Assembly (NCBI RefSeq): GCF_003265705.1
Contig: NW_020313045.1
Coordinates: 3,117,746 to 3,181,745, forward strand
Direction: 5' to 3'
From: Callorhinus ursinus
Lineage: Eukaryota; Chordata; Mammalia; Carnivora; Otariidae
Length of the DNA stretch: 64,000 nt
Below the pieces are notes generated by a model. That model saw only the letters and a program-made list of their open reading frames with translations. It was not told the DNA's origin and did no database searches. The translations under genes and the position numbers were made by a program. Shown here one piece after another: positions 44,481 to 55,640 of the stretch. How positions within the stretch are numbered: the first letter of the stretch is position 1; each line of letters opens with the position of its first letter.

Positions 44481-44800
44481 GCTCTGAGTTGTTAAAAATG
44501 ATTCCCCTCTGTTTGGAGACTTGCAGAGAGCTGTCCCCCTTCCAATACAGCTGCATTGGTTAATGCCGCTTTGGATTATTTTTCTTGTGTTAAAAATACA
44601 GATAACCTAATTATAGCGCCTCCCCAGTTCCCAAACGCCTCACTTAATGACTCATTAGTGCAGTGAGAACACTTTCCATCGCTTGCTAAATAATATTCTG
44701 TTTCTGAGGACTTCATTTTCTTTTTTCGTATTTTCTGTGAAGAAAAAAAGTTTGACTCAACATATTTCAGAGCCTTTAGATTTTGCTGATTGGCTACATT
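44480..44800. other. Unique block, candidate conserved non-coding element
   Basis: Repeat-free. 'CTGCATTGGTTAATGCCGCT' at 44551, 'CCTAATTATAGCGCC' at 44607 and an AP-1-like 'ATGACTCATTAG' at 44648 occur within 110 bp. Composition-based call only. Confidence 0.35.
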
Positions 44801-45112
44801 TCTATAACAAGCTGGTCACTTTTCAGGATCCAGCTTTTCTCTTCTTTTTAGGTTGATAACAATAGGGCCAGATGCCTTTGTTCAGTGGGAAGAAGCCATA
44901 GGTCATGAAAGTTTTGTAAATCCTTGAACTCAAAGAAAACGGTCTTCTTTCTCACCCAGTACTTACTGTAGCTTTACAGGAATTCAGAATCTGCCATTGT
45001 ATGACTTCACCCGCCATGTTTCCCCAGAAGCCAACATAATGCCTGTCCGAGAAGCCCTCAGGAAATATTTGTTGAATAAATGAATGGACTTTAGGAAGCT
45101 TACAGCCTAGTT

Positions 45113-45450
45113 CAGGAGTTGGCAAACTTTTTCTGTGAAGGACCAGATAGTACATATCTTAGGCTTTGTGGGCCATATGTTCTTCATTGAAACTCTTTAA
45201 CTATTGCTGTAGGGTAAAAGCAATCACAGGTCATAGGTAAGTGAATGGGCATGGCTGTGTTCCAATAAATCTTTGTTTATGGATGCAGAAATTTGAATTT
45301 TATATCATTTTCACATGCCATGAAGTATTATTTGATTTTGATTTTTTTTCCAACTAAGTTGAAAAATGCAAAAATCATTCTTAGCTCATGGCCCTTACAG
45401 AATGGATGGTGGGCTATATTTGATCTCTGGGCCATAGCTTGCTGATATAA
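45113..45450 (+). mobile_element. hAT-type DNA transposon relic (second copy)
   Basis: 'CAGGAGTTGGCAAACTTTTT', 'CTTAGGCTTTGTGGGCCATA', 'GGCATGGCTGTGTTCCAATA', 'CATTCTTAGCTCATGGCCC', 'GGGCCATAGCTTGCTGAT'. Longer and better kept than the copy at 21.5-21.9 kb and not interrupted. Non-autonomous. Confidence 0.75.
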
Positions 45451-45782
45451 AGAAAGCAAGTACTGAGGGCCATAAGGAATTCATAGGAGGGAGAACTCAC
45501 CTCCATGTAGATAAAAGGCAGGCGGCTTCATGTAGGAGGCAGTCTTTTCACTGTGCAGTGAGGAGTGGGGAAGATTTGTCATAGCATGGGTTTCCAGATA
45601 TAGAGGAAATGTCCAGAGGACACTGATTCCTGAGGATTGTTTATGATTGTCACATTAAAGTGGGGAACTCACCCTGTTGCAGAGATGAGATTGAGAGTAA
45701 GTTTTTGAGTGCTAATGTTCCTAGGGAATTCCTCACAGAAGAGTGTGTTAAGTACCTAATTGAGACTCTCCATTAAAAGAGA
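45451..45782. other. Unique sequence
   Basis: Nothing supported. Confidence 0.4.
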
Positions 45783-45997
45783 GGGGCGCCTGGGGCACCT
45801 GGGTGGCTCAGATGGTTAAGCGTCTGCCTTCGGCTCAGGTACTGATCCTGGGGTCCTGGGATCAAGCTGCATCAGGTTCTCTGCTCAGTGGGGAGTCTGC
45901 TTCTCCCTCTCCCTCTGCCCCTCCCCCTCCTCATATGAATGTACTTGCTCTCTCCCATTCTCTAAAATAAATAAATAAAATCTTAAAAAAAAAAAAA
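45783..45997 (+). mobile_element. SINEC (Can-SINE) with duplicated first 10 bases
   Basis: It starts GGGGCGCCTG and then restarts GGGCACCTGGGTGGCTCAGA. It continues 'GTCTGCCTTCGGCTCAGGTA', 'GGGGTCCTGGGATC', 'TCTCCCTCTCCCTCTGCCCC' and the tail AAATAAATAAATAAAATC. The flanks have only a short A-rich match, so the target duplication is unclear. Confidence 0.93.
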
Positions 45998-46911
45998 GAT
46001 CTACAACCAGAGCAACATTAGACCCTAAGAGCTTCTCCAGCAAGTGGAGTCAATGGACCACATGAGCAAAAGAACGGGTGTGACAAATTAATAAATACTA
46101 TCTTGAATGGGATCTGGCTCTTGCTGGCCTCCCTAGCTTCCTCCCCATCCTACCTACTTTTCGTTCCAGTTTCCGCAGGGTACCATGCTGTCTCATACCT
46201 TTGCATGTGCTGTTACTCTTTTTTTTTTTTTTAACCCAGATACCTTTCCTTCACTTATTCCTTGAATGTCCATGGGGTTAAGGAAGGTAAACTATATGAA
46301 TGAGGCAGACTGGGTGGAGTTTTGGACAAACTGGAGAGAGCTCACTGTGTCTAAAGAGGAGGCTGCTGCTCAGTCTCAGTCAATTTTTATAATACAGGGT
46401 TGTGGGCTCTGTGCTGACACTCTTCCAGTATTTTTCAGAGAAATGGGAAATCTGAATTTTTAAATATTAGCAACTTGTTTAAACTATTAAAATACAGTTG
46501 AAGGTCAGATCTGATCTGTGCCCCATGAGTTTGCTCCCTCTTGTCTAAGCCAATTCTCCCTCCTCTTCCTCCTCTAGAATTCTGCTCAAAAGACTTCTCT
46601 TTCTTTGTGTTTTTTTGATATGTTGTACATACGACATGATGTCTTCTCATGTGGGCCATCATTTTGACTGGAATCCTTGGCGACCCTAACTGGATAATGG
46701 GGAGAGATGAGGATTAGGAGGTACCAAGCTTAGCCCTTTTGCTTTGGCCTCTTGTTACCATTTTGCTATCAGCTAAGTTACGTGAAACTCACATGTCATT
46801 AGGTACAGAGATGATGGTGTTAAGGAAACATTACAGCATCTTCTTTATGTTCCATGAAAGCACGACTTGAGTTTTAGTTCTGGAAAAGCTTGGCATTCTC
46901 TAAGAAATCGG
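45998..46911. other. Unique sequence with a weak L2-like patch
   Basis: 46190-46270 ('CATACCTTTGCATGTGCTGT', 'ACTTATTCCTTGAATGTCC') resembles the L2 'ctttgcacatgctgttccc' region, interrupted by a poly-T. Nothing else supported. Confidence 0.4.
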
Positions 46912-46954
46912 TGCGTGTGTGCGTGTGTGTGTGTGTGTGTGTGTATGTGTGTGT
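46912..46954 (+). repeat. (TG)n microsatellite, interrupted
   Basis: GTGCGTGTGTGCGTGTGTGT-type run with CG and TA interruptions. Confidence 0.9.
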
Positions 46955-47012
46955 TTGCTCTCTGCAGTGACCCTCAGAGAGTGCTCAGCCCCATTTACAG
47001 TCCACCTCTTTC

Positions 47013-47228
47013 TTTTTTTTTAATTTCTTTTTTTTATTTATTTGACAGAGAGAGAGAGAGAGAGAGAGAGAGATCACCACTAGGCAGAGTGGCAGGCAGA
47101 GGGAGAGGGACGAAGCAGGCTCCCTGCTGAATAGGGAGCCCAATGCGGGGCTCAATCCCAGGACCCTGGGATCATGACCTGAGCTGAAGGCAGATGCTTA
47201 ACCAACTGAGCCACCTGGGCGCCCCTAC
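47013..47228 (-). mobile_element. SINEC (Can-SINE), full length
   Basis: Reversed: poly-A/T tail side, (GA)14-like run, 'GCAGGCTCCCTGCTGAATAG', 'GGCTCAATCCCAGGACCCTG', 'GACCTGAGCTGAAGGCAGAT', 'AACTGAGCCACCTGGGCGCC'. TCCACCTCTTTC at 47001-47012 recurs at 47231-47242, an exact 12-bp match with further partial match 5' of it (TACAG/TACGA). Confidence 0.95.
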
Positions 47229-47244
47229 GATCCACCTCTTTCAA

Positions 47245-48690
47245 TGGGCTGCTCATCTAACCATTGGCTCTCCTTCATTTTCCTTTCATCCTAGTTTATC
47301 CTTCTGTTTGTTTCATACTCTTATATTTCAGGTATTTTTTTTTAAAGAAAACTCAAATATTGTTTTGACACGACAGAGGATATAAATAAATAAATACAAA
47401 TCACATTTAATTTTATACTGTTCTAAGCTATTCTCTGAGTTAATTACAGAGAATGGGGGAAAGTGAGCATGCAGTGTTTTTTGCCTTTCTTAGTTCATGC
47501 TGGGCCTACCAGTAATGTTCTACATATAAATACTTAATGAATATACACTGAATGATGAATAGACAATGAGATATTTGATCATGCCAATCAATTTCCTTTA
47601 GATAATCCATTTAAAGTGGCAAATAAATTGATGAGGCAAACCACAATTTTCATTATTGAGAATGAAGATGGGTATTTGAGATCTACTAGCTTCTTTGCCA
47701 TATTTATAATTTTATTGCTAGAGCTCTATACCAGAGCAGTTAACGAGAATAAGTTTAAAGAGATTGAAATTACATCACATTATAACTGACACTTCTAGGA
47801 TTAATTTTACAACTTGTGATTTTAATTTTGGTGAAAATGTATTTAAAATTATCTCTTGTCACCATCTCTTATTAAACATAATGAAACTTGATGATATTCT
47901 AATAACATTAAACTGTTTTGGTAGTCACTGAGGTTGGTATGAAAAGACTATTCAAGCTAAGAAAATAGTGGATCATTTTTGAAAGAAAGAATTTGGGGAG
48001 CTTTGAGGAGCTGAGTATTTCATTCATCTCACACACTACATTATCGCTCACACCAATGCATAATTTAGAAGATATTCTACATGTTAGAAGAACCAGTGTA
48101 TGATTAATGGGGGGGGGGCGGAATCAAGGACACTTTAGCCAAGAAGGAAACAGGAAGAAAGCAGATCACATCGCTGCAATTTGGTGTCTATATTCCAGGC
48201 TGATGTTTATTATTAGCAGGCCACAAAAAATACTGGGTCCCCAAAACTTGGTAAATAAAAAGTAATGATGGAACTAAATCATTGCATTTATCTTTTTAGA
48301 TCTTCCTTGTCTTCTTTCTTCCCTCCTTCACTTCTTTATTTCTTTTCTTCCTTCTTTTCCCTATTTGACTAAGGTCTCAAATCCATGGTATGATCTTCCT
48401 TTTGGATCCACTTTTTCCTTTTGGCTAGATGAGGGAAAAAATTATTTTGAAGTGGAATGATATTGCACAGAGGGAGAACTCAGATAACAGCTCTCAATTT
48501 TCCTAGTGGTAGAGTAATAATTGGCCTGAAGGCTTGTTAGATTCCCAGTATTTGCTAATTTAGAGACTTAATGTGCTCAGTACCTTCCCATATGTTCTTT
48601 TCAAGAAACCGAATGATTTTTCATAGCATTCTTTTGACTCTCTCTTGGGCCACTCCCTTCTCTGTCCTGAACCTCATTCCCAAATGTAAA
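47245..48690. other. Long unique block
   Basis: 47560-48060 is AT-rich, repeat-free and word-dense (for example 'GCAAATAAATTGATGAGGC', 'GTTAACGAGAATAAG'), a candidate conserved non-coding stretch. A G10 run is at 48110-48119, and a CTT-rich pyrimidine tract at 48300-48362. No exon recognised. Confidence 0.45.
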
Positions 48691-49330
48691 TTATGTTAAT
48701 ATGACAAACATGTATTGAACACCTACTATATGTCAGGTGTCTGCTGGGCATGGCAGGTTGTGACCAGAATGAGCATCGATCTTTGCCATCTAGGAGCTCA
48801 TTATTTAGTGGGTAAAAAAAGATAAGTCAACCAATAATTCTAGGGTAATCAGGTAGGTGTTATAAGAGCCCATGACCTGAATGCCAATGAGAACGGAGAA
48901 AAGAATGATTGGAGAGTGTTTCAGAAGTGACATTTGAAATGGGCCAGGAAGTTTCTGTAGTGTCCTAGCTGGAGAAAAAGAGAGAAAAACATTTCTGGGA
49001 TAAGAAAAGCATGCATAAGGGGCACCTGGCTTCTCAGTCGGTAGGGCATGTGACTCTTGATCCTGGGGTTGTGAGTTTGAGCCCCACATTGGGAGTTCAG
49101 TTTGTTTAAAAAAGAAAAAAAGCATGCATAAGACCAGCATGAGCGCTCTATCCAATGGAAGTAGAGGGAAGACGGAACTGGTGGGTGGATGGAAGGAGTC
49201 CAGGGAAATGAAGCCAGGCTCAGATTGTGGAAAGTCTTTGCTATGCTGAGGACCTCTGATTTTATCCTATCAGTTATGGGGAGCAGTGGACATTTTAAAT
49301 AATGAAAGAGGCATGATGGACCTGTAGCTA
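48690..49330 (+). repeat. Ancient mammal-wide repeat (same family as 35.9 kb), split by a SINEC
   Basis: 'ACATGTATTGAACACCTACT', 'ATATGTCAGGTGTCTGC', 'ATCTAGGAGCTCATTATTTA', 'GTGACATTTGAAATGGGCCA', then after the SINEC 'AGACCAGCATGAGCGCTC' and 'GGAAAGTCTTTGCTATGCTG' in family order. Confidence 0.6.
49020..49117 (+). mobile_element. SINEC (Can-SINE), short copy with exact 15-bp target duplication
   Basis: Head GGGCACCTGGCTTCTCAGTC, 'CTTGATCCTGGGGTTGTGAG', 'TTTGAGCCCCACATTGGGAG', then an A-rich tail. AAAAGCATGCATAAG at 49005-49019 recurs exactly at 49118-49132. The CT-rich 3' half is absent. Confidence 0.93.
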
Positions 49331-49639
49331 TGGAGGACCACATTGGAGCAAGGAAAGGTTGAAGAGAGGACTAGGTAGGAAACCATTGACAGACAAGTTG
49401 AGAGATGATAAGGATCCAATTAGACATTGGAAAAGGGAGTATATGGGAGAGATATTTAGGAAGCGGCATCACACTGGGGACTGATTAGACAGGAAGGTCA
49501 TGGGACCAGGAGGCATTGAGGGGGACTCTGAAGCCACCAGTTACCTGATGCGTTCATTCCATGACGAGATGGAACTGATGTCGGCTGACAGCTCACGAGA
49601 CCCGGATGTCTAGTGGAGGCGGTGTCAGGCAGGGTACTA
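49331..49639. other. Unique or weakly repeat-derived sequence
   Basis: Possibly the continuation of the ancient repeat on its left ('AGAGATGATAAGGATCCAAT'). Not certain. Confidence 0.35.
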
Positions 49640-49800
49640 CGGTTCATTCATTCATTCTCATACATCCACCCATTCATTCCTTTGTTCATCCAACAAATAT
49701 TTATTGGAAAATAATACCTAGATGCCAAGCATTCTGCCAGGCACAAGGAATATGCTGAAACCTCAGAAAAAAAGATCGATGGCAGAAGATCTCTGAGGCT
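49640..49800 (+). repeat. Ancient mammal-wide repeat fragment
   Basis: 'GGTTCATTCATTCATTCTCA', 'CATCCAACAAATATTTATTG', 'GCATTCTGCCAGGCACAAGG' match the start of the same family seen at 39195 and 48690. Confidence 0.6.
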
Positions 49801-50324
49801 CTCAACAACACAGATGCACAGGTGACACCTGTCACCTTCCCCGCTGTGAGGTAGAACTCGGAAGTGCACGTCATCCCTCTCCTCCCCTATCCTAGGACCA
49901 CTTAGAAGCACGCTGAGGGATGTACCAGAGACATGGGTTGCACAGGAGGATGGTGGCTGGCCCAGGGGTGGCATGCATACTGTCCTAGAGAGGAAAGACA
50001 TTCTTGGAACCTTCTGAAGTATCCTTTTTGCCTCCCCAAGTCCCTCGCTTCACATGTGGAAATTTATATTCCCTCTCTTTTATCTCAATATTTAGCATTT
50101 TAATTTATTTTTCTTATTTTAATTCTTCTCATGAAAATTTGTAAGTACTTTCTATAATGTTTGTCCCAGTGATGTACTCTTCTGTCTGTACGTTTTTCTT
50201 AGAACTCTTGCAGATATACACTATTCTTCAATAATTATTGCTTTTCCTGAAATTAAAAAATGTATTCTCTAGCAAAACACATCTGCAATCATTCTGCTCC
50301 TGGTTTTCTTTTCTTTTCTCCCCT
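49801..50324. other. Unique sequence
   Basis: A 117-codon minus frame (50001-49648) overlaps a repeat and has no family features. Nothing else supported. Confidence 0.4.
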
Positions 50325-50465
50325 CTCAGCTTTATTGAGGTTTAATTGACACATAACACTGTGTAAGTCGAAGGTGTACAATGTGATGATTCGGTACATG
50401 TGTATATATATATTGCAAAATGTTTACCACAGTAAGGTTCGCTAACACATCCTTTCACCTCACAT
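50325..50465. mobile_element. Old L1M 3'UTR-type fragment
   Basis: 'AGCTTTATTGAGGTTTAATT', 'GACACATAACACTGTGTAAG', 'GTGTACAATGTGATGATTCG', 'CTAACACATCCTTTCACCTC' match a known L1 non-coding segment. Element strand uncertain. Confidence 0.65.
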
Positions 50466-52010
50466 AATTACCATTTTGTTGTGGTTGTGCTGGTGGTGGT
50501 GGTGGTAGCGGTGAGTTTGGTTTTCCCCCAAAAACTCCTAATACCATCTTTATTCCATTCTCTGGAAAGTTCTCTGTCTTCCTTCCCTCTTTATACTCAA
50601 TATATTCCTTTCATAGTTCTTGATTTGCCTTCGATTTTCTTTTTGTGCACTTAAAATTTGTCTATTTCTTGCTAGAAGTCAGACATATATTTTTGACATT
50701 TTTATCATGAGAAGTTTCACACAAATATAAAAGTCCTAAATCCCATGTGTCGATCACTTCGTTTCAACAATAATCAGCTCATGGCCAACCTTACTTCTGC
50801 TTCATGACTTCCTTCTTCTTGTCATAATCCTGCATGTCCTTCTTTCCCATTGCTTTCTGCACTCGGATAGGGACCAGTCTTACTGGAATCTGTCAGCTCT
50901 ACCATTTACTGATACCGAATATCTTTCAGTTCTGATTTTAGGCTTTATCATTTCAGTCTAGATAACTTTGTAATGCTCTTTCATCCTCGATTGCTTAAAA
51001 TTGACTCTTTTCTACATTCTATAATCATGGAGTGTTTCTATTTGAACAATGATGTGCTAAATTTATGGGCATTTCCATAAATGAGTTGACTTTAAGATGC
51101 CCCCAACTCTACATTATGATTCTAATCAGCACATTAATGAACGGGTGTAGAAATGAGCCTATTTGCAAATTGCCAGATTCGATTTGTCCTTGTTTAACTA
51201 AAAGCTTTAACTAAAAGCAGGTTTAAAATCCTGAAGATGGTAAAGCCTCCTCCACGCCTGAACATTTCTTGGTCAAACTGTGCTTTAAAAGAGCTTAAGA
51301 ATTTTTTTTACTATTTGTTGACAGATCAGGTCTAAAACAATGGAATAAAGCTGAAATAATCACATAAATCATCAGGTGAAATAATACTGTTATTAATATA
51401 ACGTTCTAAATTTACTTTCTTGGTCACAAAAATGTTCTGACTTAAAAATAAAATTGTGAGCTATGATTGATGTATTTTTTATGTGTCTGCTCAGGTTCTG
51501 CCTGCTTAATTGGGCTCAGTCAATTTCAGTGTGTTTCCTATGACATTTCCATCCTACAGCTGTCAAGCCAAAGAAAGAATTAATATCAATAATCCAGTGA
51601 TCGGATTTAATCTCTGAGATTAGTCATCATTTAAGCTATGGAAACTTGGCTGGAAAGAAAACCCTTGTCAATTTTATTTTCTCACGCGATAGCAGAAGAT
51701 GGCGATTCGTATATGTGTGTAAAATCGCACATTCACATGTATTTTATTGCATGCTTTGTGTTTTTGAAAACAAGGTAAACCACTGTGTTAAAAGAAACTC
51801 CCTTCTCCCAAATGGCATATTGTCTACTCTTATTTCATTTCTCACATATCTAGAAGCAGCTTTAGAAGCGACTGATTTTTGTCCTTAGAGGTTTTCTTTT
51901 TTGTAGGTTTGTTTTAACAAGCATTGATTGATATGCCATTGTCTCAATTACTAAGGCATTGCTACCTTTACTGTATAGATTGAGAAATAAGACAGAAAGG
52001 TGGAAAGCTG
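50466..52010. other. Mostly unique block
   Basis: (GGT)n-like run at 50489-50507. 50690-50800 ('CAACAATAATCAGCTCATGG') resembles the old L1-associated repeat also seen at 53.7 kb. 51300-51760 is AT-rich and repeat-free with a small CpG group at 51684-51730 that includes AAGATGGCG. No exon supported. Confidence 0.45.
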
Positions 52011-52014
52011 GTAA

Positions 52015-52190
52015 ATAGTAATAACGACACACGACAACAATGAAATCTCTACGTCCTATCCGTGTAAGGTACTCTTCATTGTTTTGAGTCAGTCACAACG
52101 TGTGTTAATATCGTAGTTTAACAGACAAGGAGGCGAGGGAACAGAGAGGGTCAGCACTTTCCTGCTGTTGCACAGCCACTGAGGCATAGC
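52015..52190 (-). repeat. MIR SINE
   Basis: 'GTTTAACAGACAAGGAGGCG', 'GGAACAGAGAGGGTCAGCAC' and 'GTTGCACAGCCACTGAGG' follow reversed MIR. Confidence 0.7.
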
Positions 52191-52221
52191 ACTGTGCATT
52201 ACCTTATTTTAAGATAAGTCA

Positions 52222-52317
52222 TGGGGCACCTGGCTGGCTTGGTCAGTAGGGCCATCTCGGGGTTGTGAGTTTGAGCCCCATGCTAGGCGCAGAGATTAAA
52301 GAAGAAGAAGAAGATAA
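52222..52317 (+). mobile_element. SINEC (Can-SINE), short copy with exact target duplication
   Basis: Head TGGGGCACCTGGCTGGCTTG, 'ATCTCGGGGTTGTGAGTTTG', 'AGCCCCATGCTAGGCGCAGA', then (GAA)-rich tail. AAGATAAGTCA at 52211-52221 recurs at 52318-52328. Confidence 0.92.
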
Positions 52318-52328
52318 AAGATAAGTCA

Positions 52329-52799
52329 CATGAGCAAGTAAAGGCAAACTTGTGGACAGGGCATCAGGCAAATCAGTGTTTCCCGAAAGATGCTCTTCAG
52401 GACATTAGTCTGTTGAGATGCCCTTACAACAAAAGTGTTTGTTGGTCAATTATGTTTTGGAAAACTGCATAAAGTCTCATTTTGGAGGGTCACAATGCAA
52501 ATTAGCATACTAAAGTTTCTGAGAAATCCTGGAGTTAAAGAAAACAACAAACCAGTCTAACTTTTGTTTAACTCAATGTATTTCACAGTAGAACTTTCTT
52601 TTGCACATAACACAATTCACTGGAAACACATAGGGAAATTTTGCTTTAGGCAAATATCCATTTTCAGTGACTTTGGTTAACAAAATGAACCAAATCTCAA
52701 GTGCTTCAAGATATAGAATCATGCTCAGATATAACCTCTTAACACTCAGGACTCAAAACCCCAAGAAAACCAGTTTAAGGAAGGCAGAAATCCAACTAT
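52329..52799. other. Unique sequence
   Basis: Nothing supported. Confidence 0.4.
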
Positions 52800-53470
52800 C
52801 AATCCATTCTTTCATTTTTTTTTTCAGTAAGCATTTATGAAACACCTACTTTGGCCTAGACAACTTGCAAGATATTGGTGATATAATGGTTAAAAAGCCC
52901 AGCCTGAGGGAGGTAGGGAAGGTTTCTCAGAGGGAGCAATGCTTTGGCTGAATCTTAGAGGGTGAATAAATGGGTGGGCATTTAGCAGCTGGAAGGGAGC
53001 TGGTTGTGGGAAGGCATTACAAAGCAAAGCAACTGCACATGCAAAGACGTAGAAGATTAAGAGCAAGGCAAATTCAGGGCATGATAGGTGAGTATATCTG
53101 CTTGTTTATCACCATCTCTTATTTGTTGATATAGTGTTTGTCTTCCCTACTGAAATGGAAGCTCCATGAGGCAGGGCTTCTATTGTGTTTGCCACTGTCT
53201 GCCCCATGCTTATAGCATAGTGCTCATCTTATAAGAGGGGCCCAGTAAATTCTGTCAAATGAATGACAAGTAACCCTGGTATCACTGGAACTTGCCGTAT
53301 TTGAAAGCAAGATGAGACATAGAAGCTAGGATGGTAGGCAGGGCAGCAATCATGAATTGCCTTGGGGATTGTGGTTGGACACTACCTAGTAGGTGAAGGT
53401 GAACCATTAAAGGGTTGTAAGCAGGGGAGTGCCTTGACTGGTCTGCATTTTAGCAAGATGACTCTGGTAG
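52800..53470 (+). repeat. Ancient mammal-wide repeat, split by an L2-like patch
   Basis: 'GCATTTATGAAACACCTACT', 'GGAAGGTTTCTCAGAGGGAG', 'TTGTGGGAAGGCATTACAAA', 'TGCACATGCAAAGACGTAGA', then 'GTTGTAAGCAGGGGAGTGCC' and 'TTTTAGCAAGATGACTCTGG'. This copy shows nearly the full family order. Confidence 0.65.
53145..53270 (+). repeat. L2 3'-end fragment
   Basis: 'AAATGGAAGCTCCATGAGGC', 'AGGGCTTCTATTGTGTTTGC', 'CCAGTAAATTCTGTCAAATG' in L2 tail order. It appears within the ancient repeat above. Confidence 0.7.
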
Positions 53471-53714
53471 GAGGGAGGATGATGGCTTCGGGACTTTGAG
53501 ACTGGGGACAGTTAGGAGGAAGTTGCACCAATGCAGGAAAGGAGAGGGTTTGACAAAGGCAGTTGTCACTGGGTGAAAAGGGGGGGCAGTCTGTAGTATG
53601 TAGAGCACCCCAGCCCTGTGGCAGAATGGGGCAGAGAAGAGGCGAGAAGTCAGGGGAGGAATCAGAAAGGATTCCCATGTTTCTGATTCAGAAAGCTGGA
53701 AAGACTTTTTATCA
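53471..53714. other. Unique sequence
   Basis: Nothing supported. The two overlapping minus frames (about 100 codons) have no family features. Confidence 0.35.
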
Positions 53715-54245
53715 TGGAAATCTTTAAACATATCCAAGGTAGAGAGACTAGTATAATTAACCATCATATACCCTCATCCAACAACTATAAATATAGAGCC
53801 AGTTTGGCTTTATCAGTACTGATCTTCCCACCCTACACCCCTCACCCTGCCTGGAGTGTTTCAGAGCAAATACCAGATATCCCATTATTTCATCCATAAA
53901 TACTCCAGTATGTATTTCTAAGACACAAGAACTGTTTAAAAACATAAATCTCTTTAACACACCAAAAATGTTAACATGAATTCCTTAACATTATCAAATA
54001 TTTAGTCAGTGTTCAAATAGTGTCAAAATGACTTTCTGTAATTGGTTTGCTCAAAGTAGGATCCAAAACCGAGGCCTCACATTGCATTTGGTTGATATGG
54101 CTTTGAAGTCTCTTTTAATCTGTAACAATTCCCCCACCCAAACACCTTCTTTCTTCATTGAAGAAACCAGGTCACTTATCCTATGGAATCCCCCAGTTTT
54201 GCTGGTTGCATCCGGGTGGTATCACTTACCATGTTCCTCTAACCC
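53715..54245. mobile_element. Ancient L1-associated relic
   Basis: 'GTAGAGAGACTAGTATAATT', 'ATATACCCTCATCCAACAAC', 'AGAGCAAATACCAGATATCC', 'TTCATCCATAAATACTCCAG', 'AGTAGGATCCAAAACCGAGG', 'TTGATATGGCTTTGAAGTCT' match a widespread old L1M-linked segment. Strand not decided. Confidence 0.55.
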
Positions 54246-55055
54246 GCGATCTTATACATTGGTAGATCCCATTATAAGTTTCTATATAGAAGAGGTAATC
54301 CCTAAAAACATAATTTTTTGGAAAACGTGTTAAGTACAGTGCTGGGGGTGAGGGGCTAAATGGGTATACATGTGGGTAAGGGTTTGAAGGGTGCTGTCAA
54401 AACTAAGTGTCCTTTGGGGGAGTGTTTGGGTCACCCAGCCTCATAATGTTGCCACTGCTTTGAACTAAATGCTTTTGGAAAGGAAACAAGGACTCCATGA
54501 AAACCCTCCAGGTACCTTTGGTGAGCCACTCATTTGGCAGATGCAGCACCCTCACCTGGGTCTGTATCCTTATTAGATTTTTCAAAAGCTTCTGCCTTTC
54601 AACAGGGATGTTTATTATTTGGAGGGTCGTGAAGGAGAACCATGTTTGGAGTTAGCCGAGTGGAGTGGTGTTCCCCATCATTGAGGGAAGGCTGCTGGAG
54701 TCCTGGTTTATCACCATATAAAAACCTCTGTTTTCTTTCCATCATGTGTCCTCTGAGGGGCACTAATAGCCACCTTTGATGAATCTGCTTAGAAAAATGG
54801 AAGCTGTGCTTTACCTGTGATGCTTGTGGTTTCCACACAGGCTGTTTAAGTGGAAAATCAGTGTGCAGAGAGTGCATGCTCAGGGGCAGTGATAGAGCTA
54901 GTGTTTGTCCATATTTGGTCCCAATGTTGTTTGGTTTCATTGGCCTAGATCTTCCCTAAGCAGCTTGGCTACTGTATCTAAAAGTCGATTTCACACCATT
55001 TCTGTCTTGAAATACCGGGAATCTTTCACCTCATCTAAAAGATCTTTATTTATTT
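54246..55055. other. Unique sequence
   Basis: A 113-codon minus frame (54940-54599) has no family features. Nothing supported. Confidence 0.4.
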
Positions 55056-55059
55056 TCAT

Positions 55060-55300
55060 TTAATAAACACATCCATAGAACTGTATGCCACCCATTGTTA
55101 TAGATATTTCATACACAGTAGCTCATTCAATCCTCCTAACAACACTTTAAAGTAGATACCATAATTATCCCCATTTAATAGATGACGAAACCGAGGCCCG
55201 GGGAAATTAAGTAAGCTGCCCGAGGTCACACAGCTGACAAAGAGCAGAGTAGTATTTGAACTCGGTCTGGCTCTAGAGTCTCTCCCCTTAGCCACTCTGA
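55060..55300 (-). repeat. MIR SINE, nearly full length
   Basis: 'TATCCCCATTTAATAGATGA', 'CGAAACCGAGGCCCGGGGAA', 'GCCCGAGGTCACACAGCTGA', 'TATTTGAACTCGGTCTGGCT' give a well-preserved reversed MIR. Confidence 0.9.
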
Positions 55301-55369
55301 TGTGTTGCCTATTTGCACCAATAGACAAATCAAAATGATATTAGAACTTCAAAGGAGTCATGGCAGTTG

Positions 55370-55640
55370 AGTGGAGTGGTGGAGGGTGTGAGCTTTGGCA
55401 TCACACAGACCGGGGTGGAATCCTAGCATATCACTTAGTAATGCTGGAAGAAGTCATGGTGGAATAAGAGCAATCTATTTATCCCTCTGAGCCTCAGTTT
55501 CCTTACCTGTAAATTGGGGGTTACACCTCCAATCTCACAAAGTTGCACGGATAAAATGGAGTGTTGTATTTAAAGCACCCGATACAGTTCTTAGAATACA
55601 GTGAGACCTTTAAAATGGTGTCTGTTATTATCATAGCACC
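55370..55640 (+). repeat. MIR SINE, nearly full length, opposite to its neighbour
   Basis: 'GTGTGAGCTTTGGCATCACA', 'CTCTGAGCCTCAGTTTCCTT', 'ACCTGTAAATTGGGGGTTAC', 'GTTCTTAGAATACAGTGAG' in forward MIR order. Confidence 0.9.

Noticed and set aside
48805..49343. Minus frames of 116 and 140 codons
   Set aside because: They run through an ancient repeat and an inserted SINEC.
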